Assembly: GCA_947377595.1 (NCBI GenBank)
Contig: CANCGK010000026.1
Span: 1-10,268 of the forward strand
Direction of reading: 5' to 3'
DNA from: a bacterium
GTDB taxonomy: Bacteria; Babelota; Babeliae; Babelales; Chromulinivoraceae
DNA length: 10,268 nucleotides
Position numbers and translations under genes: made by a program. The stretch's first letter is position 1. Every line of letters starts with the position of its first letter. Below, in pieces: positions 1 to 7,628 of this stretch. A model generated the notes under the pieces. That model did no database searches, was not told where the DNA came from, and saw nothing but the letters and a program-made list of their open reading frames with translations.

Positions 1-1890
1 ATGCGTGGTTTGATGGCAAAGCCTTCAGGCGAAATTATGGAAACTCCTGTTAAGAGTAACTTTAAAAGTGGTTTGAGTGTTTTTGAATACTTTATTTCAA
101 CTCACGGTGCTCGTAAAGGTCAAGCCGATACAGCGCTGAAAACTGCAAACTCTGGTTATTTGACTCGTCGTTTAGTTGACGTTGCTCAAGACGTTGTTAT
201 TACTATGCATGATTGCGGTACTTTAGGTTTTGTAACTTTAGAAAATTTAAAAGAATCAGGCAAAATTTTATATGCATTGTTAAAGCGTATTTATGGACGC
301 CATTTAGCAGCAGACTTAAAAGATTCATTGACTGGAAAATTATTGTTACCTCGTGGAGCAATGGTTCAAGTTCAAGATCTTGAAAGATTGAAAGAAGCAT
401 ATTTTACTTCTGTTCAAGTTCGATCAGTATTATCATGTCAAGCTAAACGCGGTGCTTGCGCTCAATGTTATGGTATGGATTTATCAACTCGTCAATTAGT
501 TCAAGTTGGTGTAGCGGTTGGGATTATTGGTGCACAATCAATTGGTGAACCTGGAACTCAGCTTACTATGAGAACATTCCATATTGGTGGTACTGCAAGT
601 GTTTCAGAGCGTGCATCATATACAGCTGATCATGAAGGTATTATTGAATATAGAGGTTTACGTACTGTTAAAAATAGAGATAATAAGTCTATTGTTGTCA
701 GTCGTGATGGTAAAGTAGCTATCATTGGTAATGATGGTCGTGAATTACGTGAAATTTCTGCATCTTATGGCGCTGAATTGTTTATAGCTGATGGATCAGC
801 AGTTAAAGCTGATTCAGAAATATTAACGCTTGATCCATTAAACGACGTTATTATTAGTGAAAAAGATGGTTCTATTCAATATATCGATTTGATTAATAAT
901 GTTACTATGCAAGAAAAGCATGATGAAGTAACAAAATTAACAACAAAATATATTTTAGAAAATAAATCAGATAAATATCAACCAGCAGTTATGATTGTTG
1001 ATAATGCTGGTGAAGAAATTGCTCAGTATTATTTACCGCATAGTTCGTATCTTTTAGTGGAAGAAAACTTTAAAGTTCAAGCCGGTGATATTTTGGTAAA
1101 AATTCCAAAAGAAGCATCTAAAACTAAAGATATTACTGGTGGTTTACCAAGAATTTCAGAAATATTTGAAGCTCGTATCTCTAAAGATTCAGCAATTATT
1201 TCAGATATTGATGGTGAAGTTGTATTTAATGGACTCCATCGTGGATATCGTAAAATTAGTATTGTTGCAGGCGAAGAATCATTTGATTATTTAGTACCTC
1301 GCGATAAGCAACTTATTGTTGCAAATGGTGATCGTGTTAAATCTGGCGATGCTTTAACAACTGGACTTCCAATTTTACATGATTTATTGAGGATTTTAGG
1401 ACCAGATGTATTACAAACTTATATTGTAAATCAGGTGCAAGAAATTTATCGATTACAAGGTGTTGATATTGATGATCGACATATTGAATTGATTGTAAAG
1501 CAAATGTTACGTAAAGTTCGTATTATTGATCCAGGAGATACAGATTTCCTTATTGGTGATCGTGTTGATAAAGTGCATTTTAGAAATGTAAATTCATTGT
1601 TGAGAGCTGAAGGTAAACGAGCTGCAGTAGCAAAACCTATTTTAATGGGTATTACTATGGCATCGTTGGGTACAGAAAGTGTTTTCTCTGCTGCATCTTT
1701 CCAAGAAACAACAAGAATTTTATCTGAAGCTGCAGTATTTGGACAAGTAGATCATTTATATGGCTTGAAAGAAAATATTATTATTGGTAAATTAATTCCT
1801 GCGGGAACTGGTATTGCTTCGTTTAGAAAACGATATTTAGATAATAATAAATCAATTCATGAAGCGATTGAAGAAGATAATTCAAAATAA
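1..1890 (+). CDS. rpoC: DNA-directed RNA polymerase subunit beta', C-terminal part (5' end outside window)
   Basis: Catalytic-half subunit of RNA polymerase; about 629 C-terminal residues are present. The first ATG is an internal methionine, near residue 740 of E. coli beta', so the gene starts before the window and the NADFDGD metal-binding motif is not visible. Seen: bridge helix at residues 27-62 (STHGARKG, ADTALKTANSGYLTRRLVDV); the four zinc cysteines at 72, 146, 153 and 156 (SC...GACAQCYG); trigger-loop first helix at 182-197 (GEPGTQLTMRTFHIGG); trigger-loop second helix at 377-392 (DITGGLPRISEIFEAR). About 175 residues separate the two trigger-loop halves, matching the SI3 insertion of proteobacterial-type beta' and absent from Firmicutes. 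The conserved C-terminus (SAASFQETTRIL, GLKENIIIGKLIPAGTG) is intact, followed by a short tail to TAA. Identification is certain. Confidence 0.98.
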   Translation: MRGLMAKPSGEIMETPVKSNFKSGLSVFEYFISTHGARKGQADTALKTANSGYLTRRLVDVAQDVVITMHDCGTLGFVTLENLKESGKILYALLKRIYGRHLAADLKDSLTGKLLLPRGAMVQVQDLERLKEAYFTSVQVRSVLSCQAKRGACAQCYGMDLSTRQLVQVGVAVGIIGAQSIGEPGTQLTMRTFHIGGTASVSERASYTADHEGIIEYRGLRTVKNRDNKSIVVSRDGKVAIIGNDGRELREISASYGAELFIADGSAVKADSEILTLDPLNDVIISEKDGSIQYIDLINNVTMQEKHDEVTKLTTKYILENKSDKYQPAVMIVDNAGEEIAQYYLPHSSYLLVEENFKVQAGDILVKIPKEASKTKDITGGLPRISEIFEARISKDSAIISDIDGEVVFNGLHRGYRKISIVAGEESFDYLVPRDKQLIVANGDRVKSGDALTTGLPILHDLLRILGPDVLQTYIVNQVQEIYRLQGVDIDDRHIELIVKQMLRKVRIIDPGDTDFLIGDRVDKVHFRNVNSLLRAEGKRAAVAKPILMGITMASLGTESVFSAASFQETTRILSEAAVFGQVDHLYGLKENIIIGKLIPAGTGIASFRKRYLDNNKSIHEAIEEDNSK

Positions 1891-1893
1891 ATA

Positions 1894-1922
1894 TTGTTAA
1901 AATATTAAGCTTAGAATATTAT
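1894..1922 (+). promoter_or_regulatory. Predicted sigma70-type promoter of tRNA-Val
   Basis: TTGTTA (1894-1899), a 17-base spacer, then TATTAT (1917-1922). This would start transcription about 5 bases before the mature tRNA. It sits immediately after the rpoC stop codon, so the tRNA can be made independently of rpoC. Assigned from consensus match and spacing only. Confidence 0.5.
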
Positions 1923-1934
1923 AGATATAAGTGT

Positions 1935-2009
1935 AGGCGCGTAGCTCAGGGGTAGAGCATTGCTTTGACGTAGCAAGGGTCAGCGGTTCAATTCCGCTCG
2001 CGCCTACCA
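1935..2009 (+). tRNA. tRNA-Val (anticodon GAC)
   Basis: A complete 75-base cloverleaf can be folded by hand. Acceptor stem AGGCGCG pairs with CGCGCCT. The D arm is GCTC/GAGC with a 7-base loop. The anticodon stem TTGCT/AGCAA encloses loop TTGACGT with anticodon GAC at 1967-1969, reading GUC (and GUU by wobble). The variable loop has 5 bases (GGGTC). The T arm AGCGG/CCGCT has loop TTCAATT. Discriminator A is followed by an encoded CCA. The first pair is A1-U72 rather than the common G1-C72, which is harmless. Decoding follows directly from the loop. Confidence 0.96.
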
Positions 2010-2028
2010 TTCATATAAAAATCTGATT

Positions 2029-2067
2029 CTAAATTTGCATCATATAAATTTTTTCATGCAAATTTAG
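2029..2067 (+). repeat. Perfect 12-bp inverted repeat downstream of tRNA-Val
   Basis: CTAAATTTGCAT (2029-2040) is exactly reverse-complementary to ATGCAAATTTAG (2056-2067), with a 15-base loop. It lies 20 bases after the tRNA CCA end. There is no T-run after the right arm, so it is not a classical terminator, although the loop contains six consecutive T. It may protect or process the 3' end of the tRNA transcript; that is inference. Confidence 0.6.
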
Positions 2068-2089
2068 TCCTATAAGATTGTAAATAATC

Positions 2090-2120
2090 AGTTTTGATCA
2101 TGAAATTCATTATCAAAACT
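2090..2120 (+). repeat. Near-perfect inverted repeat in the tRNA-rpsO spacer
   Basis: AGTTTTGATCATG (2090-2102) and CATTATCAAAACT (2108-2120) pair over 13 positions with one mismatch, leaving a 5-base loop; GAA/TTC could extend the pairing inward. It is the second hairpin in a row in this spacer, has no T-run after it and is AT-rich. It could be part of an rpsO leader if transcription starts upstream, or a processing site of a tRNA-rpsO read-through transcript. Confidence 0.5.
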
Positions 2121-2174
2121 TTCAATATTTGAGAATAATGAAAGAGCGGCTTGAAGGCTGTTATTAAATTAAAA

Positions 2175-2189
2175 ATAGTGTTACACTAT
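2175..2189. promoter_or_regulatory. 15-base palindrome in the presumed rpsO promoter region
   Basis: ATAGTGT-T-ACACTAT is a perfect palindrome around a central T, located 55-69 bases before the rpsO start. It overlaps weak -10-like hexamers (TACACT preceded by TG at 2179-2180; TATAGA at 2187-2192 with a TTAAAT 17 bases upstream). An operator for a dimeric regulator is possible, as is chance in AT-rich DNA. The rpsO promoter presumably lies here but cannot be placed precisely. Confidence 0.3.
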
Positions 2190-2243
2190 AGATAGTATAG
2201 AAAATTTAGTATAAATAATGTTATCACGTAGGGTTAGAAAAAC

Positions 2244-2510
2244 ATGTTAACTCAGGAAGCAAAAGCACAAATTATTAAAGAATTTGGAATCTCAGCAAAT
2301 GATACAGGCTCTTCAGCTGTTCAAGTTGCGTTATTAACAGCTGATATTAATTTGTTGCAAGGACATTGTAAAGCAAACCATAAAGATTATTCATCTCGTC
2401 GTGGTCTTTTACAAAAAGTTTCATATCGTAAAGCACATTTAAAGTATTTGCTTAATACCAATAAAGAATTATATCAAGATCTTTTAAAGAGATTGAATTT
2501 AAGAAAGTAA
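2244..2510 (+). CDS. rpsO: 30S ribosomal protein S15
   Basis: Small-subunit protein that binds the central domain of 16S rRNA (helices 20-22) and nucleates platform assembly. The 88-residue length is normal for the family. Conserved segments visible are NDTGSSAVQVALLT (about 19-32), the rRNA-contacting HKDYSSRRGLL region (about 46-56) and the C-terminal LLKRLNLRK. ATG at 2244 is the only sensible start; an imperfect ribosome-binding site (AGGG, 2230-2233) lies 10 bases upstream. The gene is followed after 7 bases by pnp, the order also found in E. coli and many other bacteria, where S15 represses its own mRNA. Whether the leader here folds into a comparable regulatory structure could not be established. 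Confidence 0.97.
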   Translation: MLTQEAKAQIIKEFGISANDTGSSAVQVALLTADINLLQGHCKANHKDYSSRRGLLQKVSYRKAHLKYLLNTNKELYQDLLKRLNLRK

Positions 2511-2517
2511 GATACGT

Positions 2518-4602
2518 ATGAAAAGAACGTTTAGATTAGATGAGCTTGGTCTTGAATTAGAAGTCGGTAAAATGGCTCGACAAGCAGATGGCTCTGCTTG
2601 GTTGAAAAAAGGTGGAACAGCGATTTTAACAACCGTTGTGATGTCAGAATCGAAAGATTTCCCTGGTTTTTTACCTTTGATGGTAGATTATAGAGAGCAA
2701 TTTTCTGCAGCTGGTAAAATCCCTGGAGGATATTTAAAGCGAGAAGGTCGATCATCTGATAAAGAAATTTTAACAGCTCGTTTAATTGATCGTTCTATAC
2801 GACCTTTATTTCCAATTTATTTTTTCAATTCAGTTCAAGCTTTATCAACAGTGTATTCAGTTGATAGAAATGCTCCACCTTCAGTGTTGGCTTTATTATC
2901 AACATCTATAGCTTTAACAATTTCTCATATTCCTTTTTTAGAACCAGTTGGAGCAGTTCAAGTTGGTCGCGTTAATGGAGCATGGGTTATTGATCCAACA
3001 GCAGATGAAGAAATTCTTTCTGATGTCAAATTAATCATTGCTGGTACTGATGAAGGTATTTGCATGGTTGAAGGTTCTGCTGCGGGTATTTCTGAAGCAG
3101 AAATGGTTGAAGCTTTCTTTTTGGCTCATGATGTTATTCGCAAGCAAGTTGCATGGCAACATGAAATAGCAAAAGAAATGCAAGTTGTTAAATCTGATGA
3201 TGAATCAAAGCACATTGATTGGCAAACATGGACAACTCGTGCTGTTGATTTTATTAATTCAACTATTTTAGATCGAGTTTTTCAGGCTGGTCCTAAAAAA
3301 GAAGATTTAAGCGCAGCTATTAAGTCTATTTTTACAGATTTTCATGCTTTATATGCAGAAGAAATTGCATTATTGCATGGTACAATCGAGCTTAATTATG
3401 TTTTAGACACAATTCTAGAAAAAGAATTAGCTACAGAAATAGTCCGTCGTGGCAAACGTGTTGATGGTAGAGATTTTACAACTGTTCGCGATATTTCTAC
3501 AGAAGTAGGTCTTTTATCTTCAGTGCACGGTTCATCACTTTTCCAACGTGGACAAACACAAGCATTAGTGAGTGTTACTTTAGGTAGTGGTAAAGATGCT
3601 CAAAAAACTGATGATATTATGAGTGATGACGCAGTTGAATCAAGTTTTATGTTACATTATAATTTCCCTCCATTTTCTACTGGCGAAGTAAAACCTTTGC
3701 GTGGTCCTGGACGTCGTGAAATTGGTCATGGACATCTTGCTCAATCAGCTATTGCGCGCGTTATGCCAACTAAAACAGAATTTCCTTATACAACAAGAGT
3801 TATTTCAGATATCTTAGAGTCCAACGGATCAAGCTCTATGGCTACAGTTTGTGGATCAACTATGGCATTAATGAATGCGGGTGTTCCTATAAAAGCTATG
3901 GTTGGCGGTATTGCTATGGGTCTGTTAGAAGGCGAAAAAGGCGTATTCCAAGCTATTACTGATATTACAGGATTTGAAGATTCTTTAGGTTTAATGGACT
4001 TTAAAGTAGCTGGTACTACAGAAGGTATTAATGCTATTCAGATGGATATTAAATATAAAGGTGGTTTGCCAAGATCAGTCTTTGCAAAAGCTTTAGATCA
4101 GGCAAAACAAGCTCGTTTACATATTCTTGGTGAAATGAGCAAAGTTATGTCTCAACCAAGCAAAGAAATGTCTCCGTTAGTTCCTCGATTCTATTCTCTT
4201 GCTATAGATCCAAATAAAGTAGGTGGTGTCATCGGTTCTGGTGGAAAAATAATCAAAGAGATTATTGAAAAAACTGGTACAACTATTGATATTGAAGGAT
4301 CAGATGTTAATATTTATGGTAAAAATAAAGAAGGCATTGATTTAGCAATATTATGGGTTAAGATTCTTGCAGATCAAGTTGAATCTGGTATGGTCTTAGA
4401 CGGTGAAGTTGCGCGTACTGCAGAGTTTGGATTGTTTGTGGATATTGCTCCAGGTAAAGCAGGGCTTGTTCATATTTCAAAAATTCCGCGTGACTTACAA
4501 AATCAATTAGATAAACATTATCCAATTGGAAGTAAGTTGCAAGTTGTTGTTCTCGATTTTGAAAAAGAGAGTGGCAAAATTCGTTTAGGTTTAAAAGCTT
4601 AA
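2518..4602 (+). CDS. pnp: Polyribonucleotide nucleotidyltransferase (PNPase)
   Basis: Phosphorolytic 3'-5' exoribonuclease acting as a cytoplasmic trimer in mRNA decay; it releases nucleoside diphosphates. At 694 residues it is close to the family norm (E. coli 711). Domain order: first RNase PH domain (about 10-220, with AAGKIPGGYLKREG and LIDRSIRPLFP), helical linker, second catalytic RNase PH domain (about 310-540), KH domain (about 553-612, GSGG loop at 573-576) and S1 domain (about 620-694). Catalytic-site residues line up with E. coli: R399/R400 in GPGRREIGHG, phosphate-binding S438/S439, and D488, D494 and K496. The protein ends directly after S1 with almost no tail. Seven bases separate it from rpsO, with only weak Shine-Dalgarno character (AAGAAAG at the rpsO 3' end), so translational coupling is likely. 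A strong terminator follows. Confidence 0.98.
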   Translation: MKRTFRLDELGLELEVGKMARQADGSAWLKKGGTAILTTVVMSESKDFPGFLPLMVDYREQFSAAGKIPGGYLKREGRSSDKEILTARLIDRSIRPLFPIYFFNSVQALSTVYSVDRNAPPSVLALLSTSIALTISHIPFLEPVGAVQVGRVNGAWVIDPTADEEILSDVKLIIAGTDEGICMVEGSAAGISEAEMVEAFFLAHDVIRKQVAWQHEIAKEMQVVKSDDESKHIDWQTWTTRAVDFINSTILDRVFQAGPKKEDLSAAIKSIFTDFHALYAEEIALLHGTIELNYVLDTILEKELATEIVRRGKRVDGRDFTTVRDISTEVGLLSSVHGSSLFQRGQTQALVSVTLGSGKDAQKTDDIMSDDAVESSFMLHYNFPPFSTGEVKPLRGPGRREIGHGHLAQSAIARVMPTKTEFPYTTRVISDILESNGSSSMATVCGSTMALMNAGVPIKAMVGGIAMGLLEGEKGVFQAITDITGFEDSLGLMDFKVAGTTEGINAIQMDIKYKGGLPRSVFAKALDQAKQARLHILGEMSKVMSQPSKEMSPLVPRFYSLAIDPNKVGGVIGSGGKIIKEIIEKTGTTIDIEGSDVNIYGKNKEGIDLAILWVKILADQVESGMVLDGEVARTAEFGLFVDIAPGKAGLVHISKIPRDLQNQLDKHYPIGSKLQVVVLDFEKESGKIRLGLKA

Positions 4603-4612
4603 AAAGCATATA

Positions 4613-4650
4613 ATAAAATCGAGGGCCATAATCCCTCGATTTTATTTTTA
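4613..4650 (+). terminator. Rho-independent terminator of rpsO-pnp
   Basis: A 13-bp perfect stem, ATAAAATCGAGGG (4613-4625) with CCCTCGATTTTAT (4633-4645), has a 7-base loop and is followed by TTTTA. It begins 10 bases after the pnp stop codon. This is the clearest terminator in the window and separates pnp from the following gene. Confidence 0.9.
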
Positions 4651-4675
4651 TATACAATGTATCTCATAATTCTTA

Positions 4676-4681
4676 TATAAT
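4676..4681 (+). promoter_or_regulatory. Consensus -10 box in front of the holA-like gene
   Basis: An exact TATAAT lies between the pnp terminator and the next gene, with only a poor -35 (TACAAT, 4653-4658, 17-base spacer). Transcription would start near 4688, leaving a leader of roughly 10 bases before ATG 4698. No Shine-Dalgarno sequence is present there (the leader is T-rich), so the message would be nearly leaderless. Confidence 0.45.
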
Positions 4682-4697
4682 CATCGATTTTTTTGTT

Positions 4698-5657
4698 ATG
4701 AAACAGGTAAAATATACTCAAGAATTATTATTAGCTTTACAAGATAAGCATATATCGATTATAGCTTTTCAGGCTGGAATCTATTCGCCTATATTTTTTA
4801 TGCAATTGTTTGATCTGATGAAATCACAGTATCAGATTGATATCAAATTAATTGATATGCAATCTGGTGACTTTGCTTATAAATCACAATTAGCAACATC
4901 ATTTTTAGGCTTAGAATGCGTGTATTGGCTTGGTGATATTACTGTTTTAAAAGCAAAACAAAAAGATGATGTCATTGATTATCTCGCTCATTATCAAGGC
5001 CCTCATAAAGTTATTGTTTTTATTGATGAAAAAATAAAAATAGATAGTAATCAATCTTTGATTAAAATTAACTATCAAGATAAATATTTTTATCAAGATA
5101 CAAAAAATTTATGGGTGCATCAAGATAGTAAACAATCAACAAAAATATCATTTTTTTTACATGAAATTTATAAAATTAAAAATAATTTTACTCTTGATGA
5201 GTTGTGCTTGTTAAAAAAATATCAAGATGTTATTGCTGGCAATGCTCAAGAATTTTATACATCGTGGGTGATGCGATTAGTTAATCCAGAAACATCATTA
5301 TTTACTTTAAGCCAATTATTATTTGAAAAAAAAGAAGCTGCGTTTTTTAAATTGTGGTTAATTATAAAACCATTATACGCAGATATGTTTTGGATAGCAT
5401 TTTGGTCTGATCAATTATATAAAGCATATTTTTTTATTGCTTTTACGCAGGAAGAAAATTTTGCAGCAGTCAAACAAGTAAGTTATGGCTTGCCTTTTTC
5501 ATTTATGAAGCAAAGCTATAAACAGTATCAGCTTGATGAAATACAAAGATTTCACCAAGCTTTTTATACGATTGATACTGCTTTAAAAAATGGCGGTCAT
5601 AGCTATCAAATTGATCAAGTTTATGTTGATTTTTTTGCAGGTTCATTTAAAAACTAA
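4698..5657 (+). CDS. holA: Divergent DNA polymerase III delta subunit-like protein
   Basis: Probable clamp-loader delta subunit, which opens the beta sliding clamp during chromosome replication. The 319-residue length suits HolA (about 340). The best evidence is the C-terminal third: YGLPFSFMKQSYKQYQLDEI followed by an A-x-x-x-I-D-T-A-L-K-N-G helix at about residues 290-302, which matches the delta pattern of a collar helix ending in D-x-x-L-K-x-G. The N-terminal part has alternating strands and helices with no Walker A motif, as in delta: a hydrophobic strand near 18-24, a GLECVYWLGDI segment and VIVFIDEK near 104-111. Seen: overall pattern. Inferred: function. The sequence is far from textbook HolA, and a generic AAA+-like or unrelated protein cannot be excluded. 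It follows the pnp terminator as a single-gene unit and converges on the DUF502 gene with a 12-base gap. Confidence 0.62.
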   Translation: MKQVKYTQELLLALQDKHISIIAFQAGIYSPIFFMQLFDLMKSQYQIDIKLIDMQSGDFAYKSQLATSFLGLECVYWLGDITVLKAKQKDDVIDYLAHYQGPHKVIVFIDEKIKIDSNQSLIKINYQDKYFYQDTKNLWVHQDSKQSTKISFFLHEIYKIKNNFTLDELCLLKKYQDVIAGNAQEFYTSWVMRLVNPETSLFTLSQLLFEKKEAAFFKLWLIIKPLYADMFWIAFWSDQLYKAYFFIAFTQEENFAAVKQVSYGLPFSFMKQSYKQYQLDEIQRFHQAFYTIDTALKNGGHSYQIDQVYVDFFAGSFKN

Positions 5658-5669
5658 AATACCTATTTT

Positions 5670-6305
5670 TTAATCCTTTTTATATTTATCTGGTTGTAAG
5701 ATACCGCCAGAAATAATTAAAGTAATAGCTTCTTGGCGAGTTAAATTTGCATGATGAAATTCATCTTGAGGTATGACAATAAAAAAACCAGTTGTCGGAT
5801 TTGGAGTTGTGGGAATATATACATTATAATATATTTTCGTTGTATCCGGAGATATTTCATGAGGTACTTGGCTCGTTAAAAATCCTAGACTATAAATTCC
5901 TGGTCGTGGAAATTGTACATACACAACATCTTTAAAACTCGTTTTATTATTACCAGAAAATGCTTCAATTAATTGTTTGGCACCAAAATATATGGTGTTA
6001 AGTAAAGGGATTTGAGAAAAAATATCTTCCATGAATTTAATAAACGGTTTGAGCACAAATGCTTGCAAAAATGCTCCAACAGCAACGATAAAAAGACAGA
6101 CAACAATGATTTCATAATAAGGAATCATTTCTAAAAAAGGCAGATGTAAGCTTCGCAATGGCACTAACCAACTTCTTATTAAATTCATAGAAAAACTAAA
6201 CAATGAAATTGTTATAGCTATGGGTAATAAAAAGAGTAAGCCTTGTATAAAAACATGGCGAATATTTTTATACAAAATACGAGAGAAAGCTATAATTCTT
6301 TGCAT
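5670..6305 (-). CDS. DUF502 family inner-membrane protein
   Basis: A 211-residue protein matching the DUF502 family, whose biochemical role is not established. Two membrane helices are evident (about 20-43, with GLLFLLPIAITISLF, and about 61-83). The cytoplasmic or periplasmic remainder carries the family signatures IPLLNTIY (99-106), FPRPGIYSLGF (132-142), VYIPTTPNPTTGFFIVIP (162-179) and LIISGG (196-201). It is the last gene of the cdaA-like/ybbR/glmM operon: its ATG lies 6 bases after the glmM stop codon, and its ribosome-binding site overlaps that stop. The family match is strong; no specific function should be inferred beyond an envelope-associated role suggested by operon company. Confidence 0.9.
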   Translation of the reverse strand: MQRIIAFSRILYKNIRHVFIQGLLFLLPIAITISLFSFSMNLIRSWLVPLRSLHLPFLEMIPYYEIIVVCLFIVAVGAFLQAFVLKPFIKFMEDIFSQIPLLNTIYFGAKQLIEAFSGNNKTSFKDVVYVQFPRPGIYSLGFLTSQVPHEISPDTTKIYYNVYIPTTPNPTTGFFIVIPQDEFHHANLTRQEAITLIISGGILQPDKYKKD

Positions 6306-6309
6306 GTTG

Positions 6310-6313
6310 TCCT
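6310..6313 (-). promoter_or_regulatory. Ribosome-binding site of the DUF502 gene overlapping the glmM stop codon
   Basis: On the minus strand the sequence reads TAGGACAACATG: the glmM stop TAG shares its AG with the AGGA ribosome-binding site, 4 bases before the ATG. Ribosomes finishing glmM would sit on this site, so translational coupling is expected. Confidence 0.6.
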
Positions 6314-7628
6314 AGGATAATAGAGGCGTAAGGTCACTTTTTATTTGATGAGCGATGACAGATGCTTGTTCTTGACTATTACTTTCTACCATAATACGTA
6401 AAATTGGCTCTGTTCCGGAGTATCGCACTATCAGTCTACCAGGCTTGAGCTGACTTTCATATCTTTTAATAATTGTCGCATATTGTTCTTCTTGTAAATT
6501 GTGCTTGGTTGTAACATCAATATGTGTTGAAATTTGTGCAAATTTTTGAAAAATAGGTAATTTAATAGATTCTTTTAAAAGAGTATCTATAAATAATAAA
6601 GCAGTAAAAATGCCATCTCCAGAATAAGAAAATGGTTCTACAATGATATGTCCAGATGGTTCTCCGCCAAGCATTGCTTGATATTGTTCCATCATTTCAA
6701 AAACATGTTTGTCTCCAACAGCAGATCTAAAAAATATTTTATTTTTTTCTTGTAGATATTGTCCTAAACCTTGATTGCTCATGATTGTTCCAACAATTGG
6801 TGTTTTTTTAAACATAGGATGTTGTGCAAGGACTGCTAAAATTTCATCACCATCATAACTTTGACCATGTTTATCGACAATAATAACTCGATCACCATCT
6901 CCATCAAAAGATATTCCCCAATCTGCTTGATGAGTTAAGACTGCATTGGTAATATTTTTTGGACAAGTTGATCCACACTGTAAATTAATGTTATGGCCAT
7001 CAGGATTATTGTTCACCGTGATAATTTCAGCTTTAAAATGTTGAAATATTTTAGGAGCCAATTGATATGTTGCTCCATGAGCACAATCAAGTACAATTTT
7101 TTGACCTTGTAAGAATTCAGCTTCAAACCATGCAGTAATAAAAATTTGATAAATTTGATTTGCTTGATCGTACGGTTGTAACGTATTTTTTGTATATTTA
7201 TTTTCAAACTTTTCGTGGTGATAAAGTTGTGTGATTGCGCCTTCTGCAAATGCAGAAATTTTTGCGTCTTTTTTGACGATTTTGATTCCATTGTATTCTG
7301 CAAGATTGTGTGATGCGGATATGATAATACCAAGATCAAATTCTTCTTCTTTGACGAGTTTGCAAACCACTGGTGTTGGTATAACTTTACCGTTAAAAAG
7401 TTCGACTGGATATTGCAAAATACTTTGTGATAAGGCGTCTAGAATTAATGAGCATGAAGACCGTGTATCGTAACCTATCAAAATTTTAATAGGTTTTTCT
7501 AAATTATTGGCAGCCCATTGTCCAATCGCATGACCAAGTTGAGTCAAATTTTCAGCTGTTAAAGGCCCATGGTTTATTTTATCTCGAATTCCATCTGTTC
7601 CAAAAATATTTTTCATTAGATCACTCAT
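6312..7628 (-). CDS. glmM: Phosphoglucosamine mutase
   Basis: Interconverts glucosamine-6-phosphate and glucosamine-1-phosphate, the second step towards UDP-GlcNAc for peptidoglycan and lipid A. The 438 residues match the family (about 445). Four phosphohexomutase signatures are present: FGTDGIR at 9-15; phosphoserine loop GIIISASHN at 100-108 with S106 as the phosphorylated residue; metal-binding DGDGDR at 242-247; sugar-binding GEPSGH at 322-327; and phosphate-binding RYSGTEPILRIMVE at 402-415. Deviations from the usual text include DTRSSC where DTRxSG is normal, and SASHNLAEYNGIK where SASHNPxxDNGIK is common. Two starts are possible: ATG 7628, which overlaps the ybbR stop by 8 bases, or ATG 7616 (residue 5), 4 bases beyond that stop, which gives the MKxxFGTDG beginning typical of many GlmM proteins. 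Neither has a clear Shine-Dalgarno sequence. Its position after cdaA-like and ybbR genes supports GlmM rather than a phosphomannomutase. Confidence 0.95.
   Translation of the reverse strand: MSDLMKNIFGTDGIRDKINHGPLTAENLTQLGHAIGQWAANNLEKPIKILIGYDTRSSCSLILDALSQSILQYPVELFNGKVIPTPVVCKLVKEEEFDLGIIISASHNLAEYNGIKIVKKDAKISAFAEGAITQLYHHEKFENKYTKNTLQPYDQANQIYQIFITAWFEAEFLQGQKIVLDCAHGATYQLAPKIFQHFKAEIITVNNNPDGHNINLQCGSTCPKNITNAVLTHQADWGISFDGDGDRVIIVDKHGQSYDGDEILAVLAQHPMFKKTPIVGTIMSNQGLGQYLQEKNKIFFRSAVGDKHVFEMMEQYQAMLGGEPSGHIIVEPFSYSGDGIFTALLFIDTLLKESIKLPIFQKFAQISTHIDVTTKHNLQEEQYATIIKRYESQLKPGRLIVRYSGTEPILRIMVESNSQEQASVIAHQIKSDLTPLLS

Noticed and set aside
1..3. ATG at the first base as a true start of a 629-residue protein
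   Set aside because: It corresponds to an internal methionine of RpoC; the catalytic NADFDGD half must lie upstream of the window.
1890..1925. AATATT-containing symmetric stretch after rpoC as a terminator
   Set aside because: The arms are six A/T pairs only, with no GC stem or T-run, and the region is better explained as the tRNA promoter.
4358..4657. 99-codon minus-strand open frame across the pnp 3' end and the terminator
   Set aside because: It is antisense to the conserved S1 domain, runs through the terminator hairpin, and has no recognisable protein signature.
5652..5672. AAAATA/TATTTT symmetry between the convergent holA-like and DUF502 genes as a bidirectional terminator
   Set aside because: Only A/T pairs with a two-base loop; too weak to support, although some termination must occur near here.
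7231..7473. 80-codon plus-strand open frame inside glmM
   Set aside because: It is antisense to the GlmM phosphoserine region and has no independent signals.
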